A stretch of DNA of 64,000 bases from JAJEFO01 sp009843725 (GTDB taxonomy: Bacteria > Pseudomonadota > Alphaproteobacteria > Rhodobacterales > Rhodobacteraceae). The position numbers and the translations under genes were made by a program. Within the stretch, counting starts at the first letter, position 1. Every line of letters begins with the position of its first letter. Shown in pieces: positions 1-8,291 of this stretch. Where the stretch lies: NCBI GenBank assembly GCA_965243215.1, contig CBDEUJ010000005.1, forward strand, positions 992,001-1,056,000, read 5' to 3'. The notes below the pieces were generated by a model, which made no database searches, was not told the origin of the DNA, and saw only the letters and a list, made by a program, of their open reading frames with translations.

Positions 1-713
1 ACGGCGTGTTCACCGAAGTGGACGTGCCGCTGCCCAAGCCCGACCCGTTGTCGTTCCGTGACCAGAAAAGGTACCCGGATCGTCTCAAGGCCGCTCAGCG
101 CGAGACCGAGGAAAGGGAGGCCATGCTCGTTGCTGAAGGGATGATCGAGCGAACGCCCATTGTGGCAGCCTGCCAGGACTTCAGCTTCATGGGTGGCTCG
201 ATGGGCATGTATGTAGGCAACGCCGTCATCGCTGCGGCGAGTCGTGCCGTTGAACTGAAGCGTCCCCTGATCCTCTTTTCGGCCGCCGGCGGCGCCCGCA
301 TGCAGGAAGGGATCCTGTCCCTCATGCAGATGCCGCGCACCACGGTTGCGGTCGAACTGGTTCGCGATGCCGGCCTCCCCTACATCGTCGTTCTCACGAA
401 CCCGACGACAGGCGGCGTCACGGCGTCATACGCCATGCTTGGCGACGTTCACATTGCGGAACCCAATGCGCTCATCTGCTTCGCTGGTCCGAGGGTCATT
501 GAGCAGACGATTCGCGAAACGCTTCCCGAAGGCTTTCAGCGCGCCGAGTATCTCCTGGACCACGGCATGCTTGACCGCGTGACTCATCGCCGTGAAATGA
601 AGGGCGAGCTTTCACGCATCACGCGCATGCTCCTCAACATGCCCCCTCCCGTGAAGGGCGACCTTCCCCCTCCGAACGACGCCAGGTCGGAGCCTGCGAC
701 GGCGTCCGGATAG
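1..713 (+). CDS. accD: Acetyl-CoA carboxylase carboxyltransferase subunit beta (5' end outside window)
   Basis: This is the C-terminal part of the beta subunit of the carboxyltransferase that moves CO2 from carboxybiotin to acetyl-CoA, the first step of fatty acid synthesis. The frame is open from the first base, so the zinc-ribbon N-terminus lies upstream of the window. Visible are the crotonase-fold blocks FMGGSMGMYVGN, FSAAGGARMQEG and TTGGVTASYAMLGD, then AEPNALICFAGPRVIEQT, all characteristic of AccD. A low-complexity, proline-rich tail follows MLLNMPPP. folC begins 4 bases after the stop, the same accD-folC order found in many alphaproteobacteria, so the two are probably co-transcribed. 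Confidence 0.95.
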   Translation, partial: GVFTEVDVPLPKPDPLSFRDQKRYPDRLKAAQRETEEREAMLVAEGMIERTPIVAACQDFSFMGGSMGMYVGNAVIAAASRAVELKRPLILFSAAGGARMQEGILSLMQMPRTTVAVELVRDAGLPYIVVLTNPTTGGVTASYAMLGDVHIAEPNALICFAGPRVIEQTIRETLPEGFQRAEYLLDHGMLDRVTHRREMKGELSRITRMLLNMPPPVKGDLPPPNDARSEPATASG

Positions 714-717
714 CCGA

Positions 718-2031
718 ATGCGCGCAATGCCGGACCTTGGCGACGAAACCGCCTTGATGCGATTCACGTCCACTGACGCAGTGCTCGAAAGGATGCAGCG
801 CCTGCATCCAAAGGTCATCGACCTGACCCTGGACCGAATGGGCCGCTGCCTGTCGTCGGTCGGAAACCCGCATGTCAGGTTGCCTCCGGTGATCCACGTC
901 GCCGGCACCAACGGCAAGGGTTCGACCCAGGCAATGATCCGCGCCGGGATCGAAGCCGAAGGCTTGACGGTCCACGCCTACACATCGCCGCATCTAGCCC
1001 GATTCCATGAGCGAATCCGCGTGGCGGGAAAGATCATTTCGGAGCCAGGCCTGCTGGAACTGCTCGAAAGGGTCTACGTGGCCAACGGTGGCGAAACGAT
1101 CACGTATTTCGAGATCACGACCGTGGCGGCCTTTCTGGCATTTGCGGAAACCCCCGCTGACTGGACATTGCTGGAAGTCGGCCTTGGCGGGCGTCACGAC
1201 GCCACCAACGTGGTGGACAATCCCGTTCTGACCATCGTCACGAAAGTCGATCTCGACCATCAGCAGTTTCTGGGCGAGACGATCACGGAAATTGCTGGAC
1301 AGAAGGCCGGCATCATCAAGCGTGGCATGCCGGTGATCATAGGGCCTCAGCACGAAGACGGGCTGGAAGTCATCGAGGCCGAGGCTGCACGCCTCGACGC
1401 TCCGACAATTTCCTTTGGACAGCATTGGCACGTTCGGGAAGAGCATGGCCGAATGGTGTTCGAGGATGAATCCGGCCTCCTCGACCTGCCGGTGCCAAAT
1501 CTTCGAGGACCGCATCAGTTGGCCAACGCGGGCATGGCCATCGCAGCACTCAGGCACTTGGGCCTGGGTGAAGTCGCGGCCCAAGGCGCCGTTACCAACG
1601 CATACTGGCCGGCCAGAATGCAGCGGCTGAAGACAGGCCCGCTGGTCGAGGCTGCGCCAACGGCAGAACTCTGGCTTGACGGCGGTCACAATCCGGCCGC
1701 CGGCGAGGCACTGGCGGAAACGCTCAAGACCCTGCCGGAACGGCCGACACGCCTTATCTGCGGGATGCTCGCGACCAAGGACGTCGCGGGTTACCTCCTG
1801 CCGCTGGCAAGCGTGGCGGAGAGTCTCCACGCCGTCGCGATACCGGGCGAGGCCGCAACGCTTCCAGCAGAGGATACCGCCGAGGCATCCACTTCCGTGG
1901 GCCTGCCGACTGCGATCGCCCGGTCAGTTCAGGATGCACTGGCCGAGATCGTCAAGTCCGATCCGGCAGCTCGCGTGCTCATCTGTGGCTCGCTCTATCT
2001 TGCGGGAGCAGTCTTGAGAGAGAACGGATGA
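718..2031 (+). CDS. folC: Bifunctional folylpolyglutamate / dihydrofolate synthase
   Basis: This cytoplasmic Mur-ligase-family enzyme adds glutamate to dihydropteroate and to folates, using ATP. The P-loop AGTNGKGST is at residues 62-70. It is followed by the folate-loop region YTSPHLARFHERIR and the central-domain segment EVGLGGRHDATNVV, where the carbamylated-lysine and metal-binding region lies. The C-terminal domain carries WLDGGHNPAAG. The length of 437 residues is normal for the family. The start is the first ATG, 4 bases after the accD stop; another ATG three codons later cannot be excluded. The close spacing indicates translation from the accD message. Confidence 0.95.
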   Translation: MRAMPDLGDETALMRFTSTDAVLERMQRLHPKVIDLTLDRMGRCLSSVGNPHVRLPPVIHVAGTNGKGSTQAMIRAGIEAEGLTVHAYTSPHLARFHERIRVAGKIISEPGLLELLERVYVANGGETITYFEITTVAAFLAFAETPADWTLLEVGLGGRHDATNVVDNPVLTIVTKVDLDHQQFLGETITEIAGQKAGIIKRGMPVIIGPQHEDGLEVIEAEAARLDAPTISFGQHWHVREEHGRMVFEDESGLLDLPVPNLRGPHQLANAGMAIAALRHLGLGEVAAQGAVTNAYWPARMQRLKTGPLVEAAPTAELWLDGGHNPAAGEALAETLKTLPERPTRLICGMLATKDVAGYLLPLASVAESLHAVAIPGEAATLPAEDTAEASTSVGLPTAIARSVQDALAEIVKSDPAARVLICGSLYLAGAVLRENG

Positions 2032-2177
2032 GCCGCGCCATCGCCAAGCCAACCCCGCGGTCCAGAACAGTCGGATCAACGCAAGTGACGTCAGCGGAAT
2101 GGCGGTGCCCGCGAAATGATCATGTCGTTTGTCGCCGACGCGTGCTGGAGTTGCCGAAGTCCTGCTGAGAGGTCGTG

Positions 2178-2918
2178 ATGAAACTGAACGGAAAGACGGC
2201 ACTGGTCACCGGCGCGTCGTCCGGCCTTGGGGCCCATTTCACGCGGGTTCTGGCCAAGCAAGGGGCCGAGGTCACTGCGGCGGCAAGACGTGAGGACCGG
2301 CTGCAGAGCCTTTGCGCGGAGATCGAATGCGACGGCGGAAGGGCGCAGGCAGCGGCTCTGGACGTGACTGATCCCGCCAGTGTGGCCGCGGTCTTCGAGG
2401 GCCGCACTTTCGACATCGTGGTCAACAATGCCGGTGTCACCATCGACGGCCCGGCGTTGAAGACCTCAGAGGACGACTGGGCGCGCGTCATCGACACAGA
2501 TCTCACCGGCGTGTTCCGCGTAGCCAAGGCCGGAGGGCAACGACTGGTGAAGGCCGGCAAGGGCGGCAGCATAGTCAATGTCGCATCGATCCTCGGGCTC
2601 CGCGTTGCCGGAAACCTGTCGGCCTACGCCACGGCCAAGTCCGGTGTTGTGCAGATGTCAAAATGCCTCGCGCTGGAATGGGCACGCTACGGCATTCGCG
2701 TCAATGCGCTTTGCCCGGGCTATATCAAGACCGATCTGAACCGCGAATTCTTCGCTTCCGACGCAGGCAAGGCGCTGATCAAACGCGTGCCGCAGCGGCG
2801 CCTTGGCAGCATGCCCGATCTCGACGGCCCGCTCCTGCTGCTGGCCTCAGACGACAGCGCCTTCATGACCGGCACCGAAATCGTGGTCGATGGCGGCCAC
2901 CTCGTCTCTTCGCTCTGA
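2178..2918 (+). CDS. Short-chain dehydrogenase/reductase beside a 4-hydroxyacyl-CoA-type pair
   Basis: This is a classical SDR of 246 residues using NAD(P)H. The cofactor motif TGASSGLG is at 11-18, NNAG at 83-86, and the catalytic triad S137, Y150 and K154 (YATAK) is intact. The start is the ATG at 2178; an in-frame GTG immediately before it is less likely. It lies 11 bases before an acyl-CoA dehydrogenase, which in turn overlaps a phosphotransferase. In the levulinate (lva) pathway the equivalent SDR reduces a 4-ketoacyl-CoA to the 4-hydroxyacyl-CoA. That role is inferred from context; by sequence alone it could be any FabG-like dehydrogenase. Confidence 0.85.
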   Translation: MKLNGKTALVTGASSGLGAHFTRVLAKQGAEVTAAARREDRLQSLCAEIECDGGRAQAAALDVTDPASVAAVFEGRTFDIVVNNAGVTIDGPALKTSEDDWARVIDTDLTGVFRVAKAGGQRLVKAGKGGSIVNVASILGLRVAGNLSAYATAKSGVVQMSKCLALEWARYGIRVNALCPGYIKTDLNREFFASDAGKALIKRVPQRRLGSMPDLDGPLLLLASDDSAFMTGTEIVVDGGHLVSSL

Positions 2919-2929
2919 AAGAAGAAACC

Positions 2930-4138
2930 ATGGACTTCACCATTTCCGACCGCATCGAGGACTTCCGCGCCCGTATCGAACGCTTCGTCGAAGATGAGAT
3001 CATGCCGCTGGAAGACGATCGCGCGAATTACGATGCGCACGAGAACATCCGCCTCGATGTACTGGAGCACCTCCGTGAGAAGGCAAAGGCCGAGGGGCTG
3101 TGGTGCCTCCAGTTGAAGAAGGAATCCGGCGGGCAGGACCTTGGCAAGGTTGGCATGGCTGTCTGCTATGAAGAGATGAACCGCTCGATCTTCGGACCGT
3201 GCGTGTTCAACTCGGCGGCTCCAGACGACGGCAACATGATGGTGCTGGAAAAGGTCGCGACTGATGCGCAGAAAGAACGCTGGTTGCAGCCAATCGTGCA
3301 GGGAAAGGCCCGTTCCGCATTCGCGATGACAGAACCGCATCCCGGCTCTGGCTCCGACCCAGGCGGCATGATGATCACGACCGCGGAGAGGGCCAGCGAC
3401 GGCTACGTCATCCGTGGCCGCAAGTGGTTCATAACCGGTGCCGAAGCGTCCGAGCATTTCATCCTCATCGCGCGCACCTCGAACGACCCGCGCAAGGGCC
3501 TCTCGGCCTTCCTGCATCACAAGGACACGCCCGGTTTCCGCATCGACCGCCGCATCCCGGTCATGGGTCCCGAGGAGCATGGAGGCCATTGCGAGGTCAT
3601 CTACGAGGGCATGGAGATTCCTGCCGAGAACCTGTTGATGGAAGAGGGCGACGGGCTGAAACTTGCCCAGATCCGCCTTGGCCCGGCGCGGCTGACCCAT
3701 TGCATGCGCTGGCTGGGCCTCTCGAAACGTTGCGTCGAGATCGCCAACAGCTATGCCCGCCAACGATTTGCCTTTGGCGAGCGACTCTCGAATCGGGAGA
3801 GCATCCAAATGATGCTGGGCGATCTGGCCATGCAAATCGAGGTCGGGCGACTGCTGGTGATGAAAGCGGCGTGGGAGCTGGCCCAAGGCAGCTTCGCCCG
3901 GAAGGAGGTGTCGATGGCCAAAGTCCATGTCGCGAACCTGCTGCACCAAGCCGCCGACACCGCGATCCAGATCAACGGCGCCCGCGGCTACTCCAAGGAC
4001 ACGGTGCTTGAATGGATCTACCGCTATGCCCGGCAGGCACGGCTGGTCGACGGGGCCGACGAGGTGCACAGGATGGTGCTGCACCGCAATGTCGAGAAGG
4101 AAGGCCGCGGGTTCTGGAAGTGGGGCGCAGATGGATGA
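2930..4138 (+). CDS. Acyl-CoA dehydrogenase, ACAD10/11 type
   Basis: This 402-residue FAD enzyme has the usual three-domain acyl-CoA dehydrogenase fold. The flavin-binding strand AFAMTEPHPGSGSDP and the C-terminal motif RQRFAFGERLS are clear. The catalytic base, normally Glu in a YEG motif, is Asp here (VDGADEVHR, D374). That substitution is typical of ACAD10/11-like proteins, which handle 4-phosphoacyl-CoA intermediates. The ATG at 2930 follows the purine-rich stretch GAAAGAAGAAACC. The stop overlaps the start of the next gene by 4 bases (ATGA). Together with its neighbours it forms a split version of the vertebrate ACAD11 fusion protein. Confidence 0.9.
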   Translation: MDFTISDRIEDFRARIERFVEDEIMPLEDDRANYDAHENIRLDVLEHLREKAKAEGLWCLQLKKESGGQDLGKVGMAVCYEEMNRSIFGPCVFNSAAPDDGNMMVLEKVATDAQKERWLQPIVQGKARSAFAMTEPHPGSGSDPGGMMITTAERASDGYVIRGRKWFITGAEASEHFILIARTSNDPRKGLSAFLHHKDTPGFRIDRRIPVMGPEEHGGHCEVIYEGMEIPAENLLMEEGDGLKLAQIRLGPARLTHCMRWLGLSKRCVEIANSYARQRFAFGERLSNRESIQMMLGDLAMQIEVGRLLVMKAAWELAQGSFARKEVSMAKVHVANLLHQAADTAIQINGARGYSKDTVLEWIYRYARQARLVDGADEVHRMVLHRNVEKEGRGFWKWGADG

Positions 4139-5154
4139 CCGCCAAGGCTGACTTCGATTCGGTCCGGCTCGAAGGATTTCTCGCGAAGCACTTCGGCGAG
4201 GCGGACCGTTTGGAGCTTCGGCGGATCGTCGGCGGCCAGTCCAACCCGACCTATTTCGTGACCTACGGGCCGCACCGCATGGTCCTGCGCAAGCAGCCCG
4301 ATGGCCCGATCCTGCGCGGCGCTCACGCCGTCGACCGCGAGTTCCGGGTCATGTCAGCGCTGCACCCTGCCGGAGTTCCCGTGCCTCGCCCCATACTCTA
4401 CCACGACGGCCCGGAGCTACTCGGCACGCCCTTCTACCTTATGGAACGCGTCGAGGGCCGCGTCTTCCTCGACGGCGCACTTGCAGACGCGGACCACACC
4501 GAGCGCCGAGCGCTCTGGATGGGACTGGCGGACGCAATGGCGGCGATGCATGCGGTCCGTCCTGAAGAGGTCGGGCTCGCAGATTACGGAAAGCCTGGCA
4601 ATTACTTCGAGCGCCAGATCGCGCGTTGGTCACGGCAATGGCAGGAAAGTCAGAGCGACCCGATCCCCGAACTTGACCGGCTTGCCGCCTGGTTGACCGC
4701 GAACCAACCGGCGGACGACGCCCGGATCAGCCTTGCGCATGGCGACTATCGCATGGGCAACGTGATCTTCCACCCGACCGAGCCACGCGTGGCCGCAATC
4801 CTTGACTGGGAGCTCTCGACCTTGGGCCATCCGCTGGCCGATCTCGGGTTCTGCTGCATGGCATGGCACACGTCGCCCGAGGAATACGGTGGGCTCATTG
4901 GCCTGAACCTGGCGGCTCTGGGCCTGCCGACAGAAACGGAATTCATCAATCGCTACATGGCCGGCAACCCCGACATTGAGCCGTTGACGACTTTTCACAA
5001 GGCCTTCGCGCTTTTCCGGTTTTCGGTGATTTGGGTGGGCATTGCCGACCGGGTCCGCGTCGGCAGTGCAGCCGCCGCTGATGCCTGGAAACATGGGGAT
5101 ATGGCCAAGCGCCTCGCCATTCGCGGCATCGACGTAATCGACGGCGCATACTAG
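4135..5154 (+). CDS. Aminoglycoside-phosphotransferase-fold kinase (ACAD10/11 kinase-domain type)
   Basis: This is a 339-residue protein-kinase-like phosphotransferase. The catalytic loop HGDYRMGN starts at H202, with D204 as the likely base, and the metal-binding DWE follows at D224 in the family signature DWELSTLGHPLADLG. That signature is the one seen in the N-terminal kinase domain of ACAD10/11 and in LvaA-type 4-hydroxyacyl-CoA kinases, not in antibiotic-modifying enzymes. The ATG overlaps the preceding dehydrogenase stop, so the two are translationally coupled. The expected job is phosphorylating a 4-hydroxyacyl-CoA so that the dehydrogenase can remove the group. Substrate assignment is inference. 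Confidence 0.85.
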   Translation: MTAKADFDSVRLEGFLAKHFGEADRLELRRIVGGQSNPTYFVTYGPHRMVLRKQPDGPILRGAHAVDREFRVMSALHPAGVPVPRPILYHDGPELLGTPFYLMERVEGRVFLDGALADADHTERRALWMGLADAMAAMHAVRPEEVGLADYGKPGNYFERQIARWSRQWQESQSDPIPELDRLAAWLTANQPADDARISLAHGDYRMGNVIFHPTEPRVAAILDWELSTLGHPLADLGFCCMAWHTSPEEYGGLIGLNLAALGLPTETEFINRYMAGNPDIEPLTTFHKAFALFRFSVIWVGIADRVRVGSAAAADAWKHGDMAKRLAIRGIDVIDGAY

Positions 5155-5556
5155 AGGCCCTTGAAAATCGGGTTGCCGTTCGGGCCCGGATCGGGACGAG
5201 AGATGCAAGGGCGGTGGCATCGGATTGAGAGCCTGTTCTCGAAAACAAATGGGTTCCGGGCGGTGGCGACGTGCGGCGACAAGACGGGCGAGAGCTTCGC
5301 GGCGGCGGTTCATCTCGTTGCCGGCTTGGTCGCGACAACCTGATCGTCAACGGGATCCAGCTCAGCCGTTCGGAACCCGAGGTCCGGCCATAGATTGAAC
5401 CAAGGCGCCGCTTTGCCTCCTCTTGATGGGGAAGCAAGGGCCCCTATCCATGCTGCAATCTTCGATCCGACAACTAGCGTCGCGAATGCTGTGCGGAAAT
5501 TCGGCTTCAGCGCCTATCTGGTTGCACCAAAGCTGTGCACCAAAGGCTGGTTCGAC
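5155..5556. other. Gene-free stretch between convergent genes
   Basis: I see no credible gene here. Short open frames exist but show no recognisable motif or ribosome binding site. The stretch lies between the ends of the phosphotransferase gene and the minus-strand aminotransferase gene, and no convincing T-tailed hairpin was found. Confidence 0.5.
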
Positions 5557-6741
5557 CTAAATTCCGACGTCAATGATGGCCTGCGCCAACATCGGCACCG
5601 TGTCGGAATTCAATCCGGCCACGTTTATGCGGCTGTCTCCCACCATGTAGACTCCATGCGTATCACGAAGCTCCAGAACCTGCTCGGGAGTTGCGCCAAT
5701 GCGCGAGAACATCCCCCGATGCCGCGTAATGAAATCGAACCGCCCCGAATTCGACCGCATGCGAAGCTCACTGGCCAAATGCTCGCGAAGCCCCAGCATT
5801 CCGTTGCGCACGTCCTCAAGCTCAGCCTGCCAGTCGGCACGCAGATCGGATTCGTCGAGGACCATCTGAACCACTCGCGCCCCGTGATCCGGCGGGAAGG
5901 AGAAGTTCTGCCGGTTCAGGAATGCCAGTGTATCCTGAACCCGCGGCTTCGAACCCGCATCGGGAGCGATCGCGACCAGGACGCCCGTTCGCTCTCGGTA
6001 CACTCCGAAATTCTTCGAGCAACTCGCCGCGATCAGCATCTCGGGCATCCGCGATGCCAGCAGGCGCGTGCCGAACGCGTCCTCGTCCAGCCCGTCGCCG
6101 AATCCCTGATACGCAATGTCGATGAACGGAATGGCTCCCGTCTTGGCCAAGAGTCCGGTCAGGGTCTCCCATTGATCGGCTGTCAGATTTGCCCCGGTCG
6201 GATTGTGGCAGCAGCCGTGCAACAGCACGAGGTCGCCATTCCCGGCGCCCTTCAGGTCCTCGATCATCCCCGCAAAGTCGACATCGCGCGTGGCATTGTC
6301 GAAATAGCGATACTCGCGCATCGGGACGCCCAGGTATTTCGCGATCGTCAGGTGGTTGGGCCATGTCGGCGAGGAGAACCATGCCGTCGCGGTGCGATCC
6401 GCATACCGCATCAGTTCGATCCCCTGCCGGATCGCGCCCGTGCCACCGGGCGCCGCCGCAATGGCAACTCGGTCCGCGTCAACGCTGTCCTTCAAGAGAA
6501 GATCGCGCATTGCGCAGCAAAAGGCGGGATCGCCGCTGAGACTCGTGTACGACTTGGTTTCCTGCGTCTCGATCAAACGGCGCTCCGCCGCCTTAACGGC
6601 CCGCATGACCGGGGTCACGCCTGCCGCATTCTTGTAAACGCCGACACCCAGATCGATCTTGTCGGGCCGCGGGTCGTCGGCGAACATCTGCATGAGCCTG
6701 AGAATCTTGTCGGGCGGCTGCGGAGTCAGATCGGTCAGCAT
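5557..6741 (-). CDS. Class I aromatic / aspartate aminotransferase
   Basis: This 394-residue PLP enzyme belongs to the aspartate / aromatic aminotransferase group (AspC/TyrB-like). It begins with the group's signature LGVGVYKNAAGVTPVM. The PLP contacts are present: N180 in CCHNPTG, D208 and Y211 in FIDIAYQGFGDG, the Schiff-base lysine K243 in SCSKNFGVYRERTG, and the substrate-carboxylate arginine in the C-terminal SRINVAGL. It transfers the amino group between aspartate or an aromatic amino acid and 2-oxoglutarate. Which substrate is preferred cannot be read from the sequence. A GNAT gene and sseA lie upstream on the same strand, 9 bases away. Confidence 0.93.
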   Translation of the reverse strand: MLTDLTPQPPDKILRLMQMFADDPRPDKIDLGVGVYKNAAGVTPVMRAVKAAERRLIETQETKSYTSLSGDPAFCCAMRDLLLKDSVDADRVAIAAAPGGTGAIRQGIELMRYADRTATAWFSSPTWPNHLTIAKYLGVPMREYRYFDNATRDVDFAGMIEDLKGAGNGDLVLLHGCCHNPTGANLTADQWETLTGLLAKTGAIPFIDIAYQGFGDGLDEDAFGTRLLASRMPEMLIAASCSKNFGVYRERTGVLVAIAPDAGSKPRVQDTLAFLNRQNFSFPPDHGARVVQMVLDESDLRADWQAELEDVRNGMLGLREHLASELRMRSNSGRFDFITRHRGMFSRIGATPEQVLELRDTHGVYMVGDSRINVAGLNSDTVPMLAQAIIDVGI

Positions 6742-6750
6742 GGCATGTCC

Positions 6751-7320
6751 TCAGCTTGGAATCCGCGAGAGATCCCGGTCACGGGTCAGGCGACGGCTGC
6801 GCGTTTCCCGGCGTACCGGCGCGAATCCGTGCTTCTGATATAGGGCAAGTGCGCGGGGATGGTCGAGCGTGCAGGTCTGCACCGTGAGCTTCGCGACGCC
6901 TTCGCGCTCCCAGGCCGTGAGAACGGCCGTCCGGAGAAGCCAGGTCCCCAGGCCCTTTCCCACGGCTTCCGGCACGATTCCGAAATAAGCCAGATCGCAA
7001 ACGCCCTTCCCCTTCTCCTCGAGCAGGAAGAATCCTTGGGGCCAGCCGTTCTCGAGCAGGGTGTAGAGTGACATCCTGTCCGCGGAAAGCCACTCGGCGA
7101 TCCGTTCGTGTTCCCAAGCGTGGATGTCCTCCCACGCATAGTCCCGTCCGACTGCATCATAGAGCGTCAGAAACCACCAGACGGGCGGATCCTCCGACTT
7201 CAGAAGCGCGGCTGATGAAGACGTTGGCGGCAGACGCGGCCAGTCATGGTCCGGCCGAGTCTCCATCTCGAGATAGGTAACCGTATAGACAATCCTGGTA
7301 CCGGCCTTCTGGACGCTCAT
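6751..7320 (-). CDS. GNAT-family N-acetyltransferase
   Basis: This is a 189-residue acetyl-CoA-dependent acyltransferase. The acetyl-CoA-binding motif A is VPEAVGKGLGTWLL, preceded by the strand CDLAYFGI and followed by LTVQTCTLDHPRALALYQKHGF, a standard GNAT C-terminal half. The start is placed at the ATG at 7320 because it overlaps the sseA stop by 4 bases (ATGA). A longer frame extends 12 codons into sseA but lacks a better start. The acceptor is unknown. It sits in a probable three-gene minus-strand operon, sseA then GNAT then aminotransferase. Confidence 0.85.
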   Translation of the reverse strand: MSVQKAGTRIVYTVTYLEMETRPDHDWPRLPPTSSSAALLKSEDPPVWWFLTLYDAVGRDYAWEDIHAWEHERIAEWLSADRMSLYTLLENGWPQGFFLLEEKGKGVCDLAYFGIVPEAVGKGLGTWLLRTAVLTAWEREGVAKLTVQTCTLDHPRALALYQKHGFAPVRRETRSRRLTRDRDLSRIPS

Positions 7321-8162
7321 CCCGTGGCCACCTTCAGGTCGCCGTACATGCCCCATTCGGCCCAGGAGCCATCGTAGAGCGCATGATGCCTGTGTCCGAT
7401 CCGCTCAAGCGCGAGATTCAGGATTGCGGCCGTCACGCCGGATCCGCAGGTGGTGATGACGGGCCTGGACAGGTCCGCACCTGCGCCCTCGAACACGGCT
7501 CTCAGCTCCGATTCGGGCTTCATCGTTCCGTCGTCGAGCAGGGCCCGGTAATGAACGCAGGTCGAGCCGGGAATGTGTCCGGAACGCAGACCTTCGCGCG
7601 GCTCAGGCTCTTCGCCCCGGAACCGTCCAGGCGAGCGGGCATCTAGAATCTCGTGATCTTCCAGCTTGGATGCCGCAGCGACCTGGGTGACGTCCTTCAC
7701 GAGCTGGTTCTGGCGGCTGACCGTGATATGCCTGTCACGCATGACCGGCCGCGCATCCTCGACTTGCCGGCCTTCCGCCTTCCACTTGGGAAACCCGCCG
7801 TCCAGGACGGCGATGTCCGACTTGCCCATGAGACGGAACAGCCACCACACGCGCGCCGCCGAAAACAGCCCCGCGCCGTCATAGACAACGACCTGGTGCC
7901 CGTCGCCGACACCCATCGCGCGCATCCTGCTGACGAACTTCTCCGTCGGCGGAGCCATGTGCGGCAACCCCGACCGGTGATCGCTGACTTCGTCGATGTC
8001 AAAGAAGCGCGCGCCCGGAACATGGCCTTGATCGTATTCGGCACGTGCATCGCGCTTCGTGTCGGGCAGATACCATGAAGCATCAAGAATCCTGATGTCT
8101 GGATCATCAAGATGCAGGGCCAGCCAGCCCGTCGAGACAAGGGTTCTGGGGTCGTCATTCAT
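7317..8162 (-). CDS. sseA: 3-mercaptopyruvate sulfurtransferase
   Basis: This tandem-rhodanese enzyme transfers the sulfur of 3-mercaptopyruvate to thiol acceptors or cyanide. The inactive N-terminal rhodanese half contains DASWYLPDTKRDARAEY and HVPGARFFDI. The C-terminal half has HIPGSTCVHY and the catalytic loop CGSGVTA (Cys at 239). That loop is the mercaptopyruvate-type signature rather than the CRxGxR type of thiosulfate sulfurtransferase. The length of 281 residues is standard. The start is the ATG at 8162; another ATG four codons upstream (8174) is possible. The stop overlaps the start of the GNAT gene. Confidence 0.93.
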   Translation of the reverse strand: MNDDPRTLVSTGWLALHLDDPDIRILDASWYLPDTKRDARAEYDQGHVPGARFFDIDEVSDHRSGLPHMAPPTEKFVSRMRAMGVGDGHQVVVYDGAGLFSAARVWWLFRLMGKSDIAVLDGGFPKWKAEGRQVEDARPVMRDRHITVSRQNQLVKDVTQVAAASKLEDHEILDARSPGRFRGEEPEPREGLRSGHIPGSTCVHYRALLDDGTMKPESELRAVFEGAGADLSRPVITTCGSGVTAAILNLALERIGHRHHALYDGSWAEWGMYGDLKVATG

Positions 8163-8291
8163 TGCTTGGCACACTCTCGATGCTCGCCCGTGCTAAGCCC
8201 TCACGTCCTTCAAGGCAAGCACGGACGAGATTGAGACGCGCGCATTGCATCGCTATGGTGCGCGGAAACGGGCAGCAAGGGCGGCGGGAAC

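Noticed and set aside
4135..5154. Aminoglycoside resistance kinase
   Set aside because: The DWELSTLGHPLADLG signature and overlap with an acyl-CoA dehydrogenase gene match ACAD10/11-type kinases.
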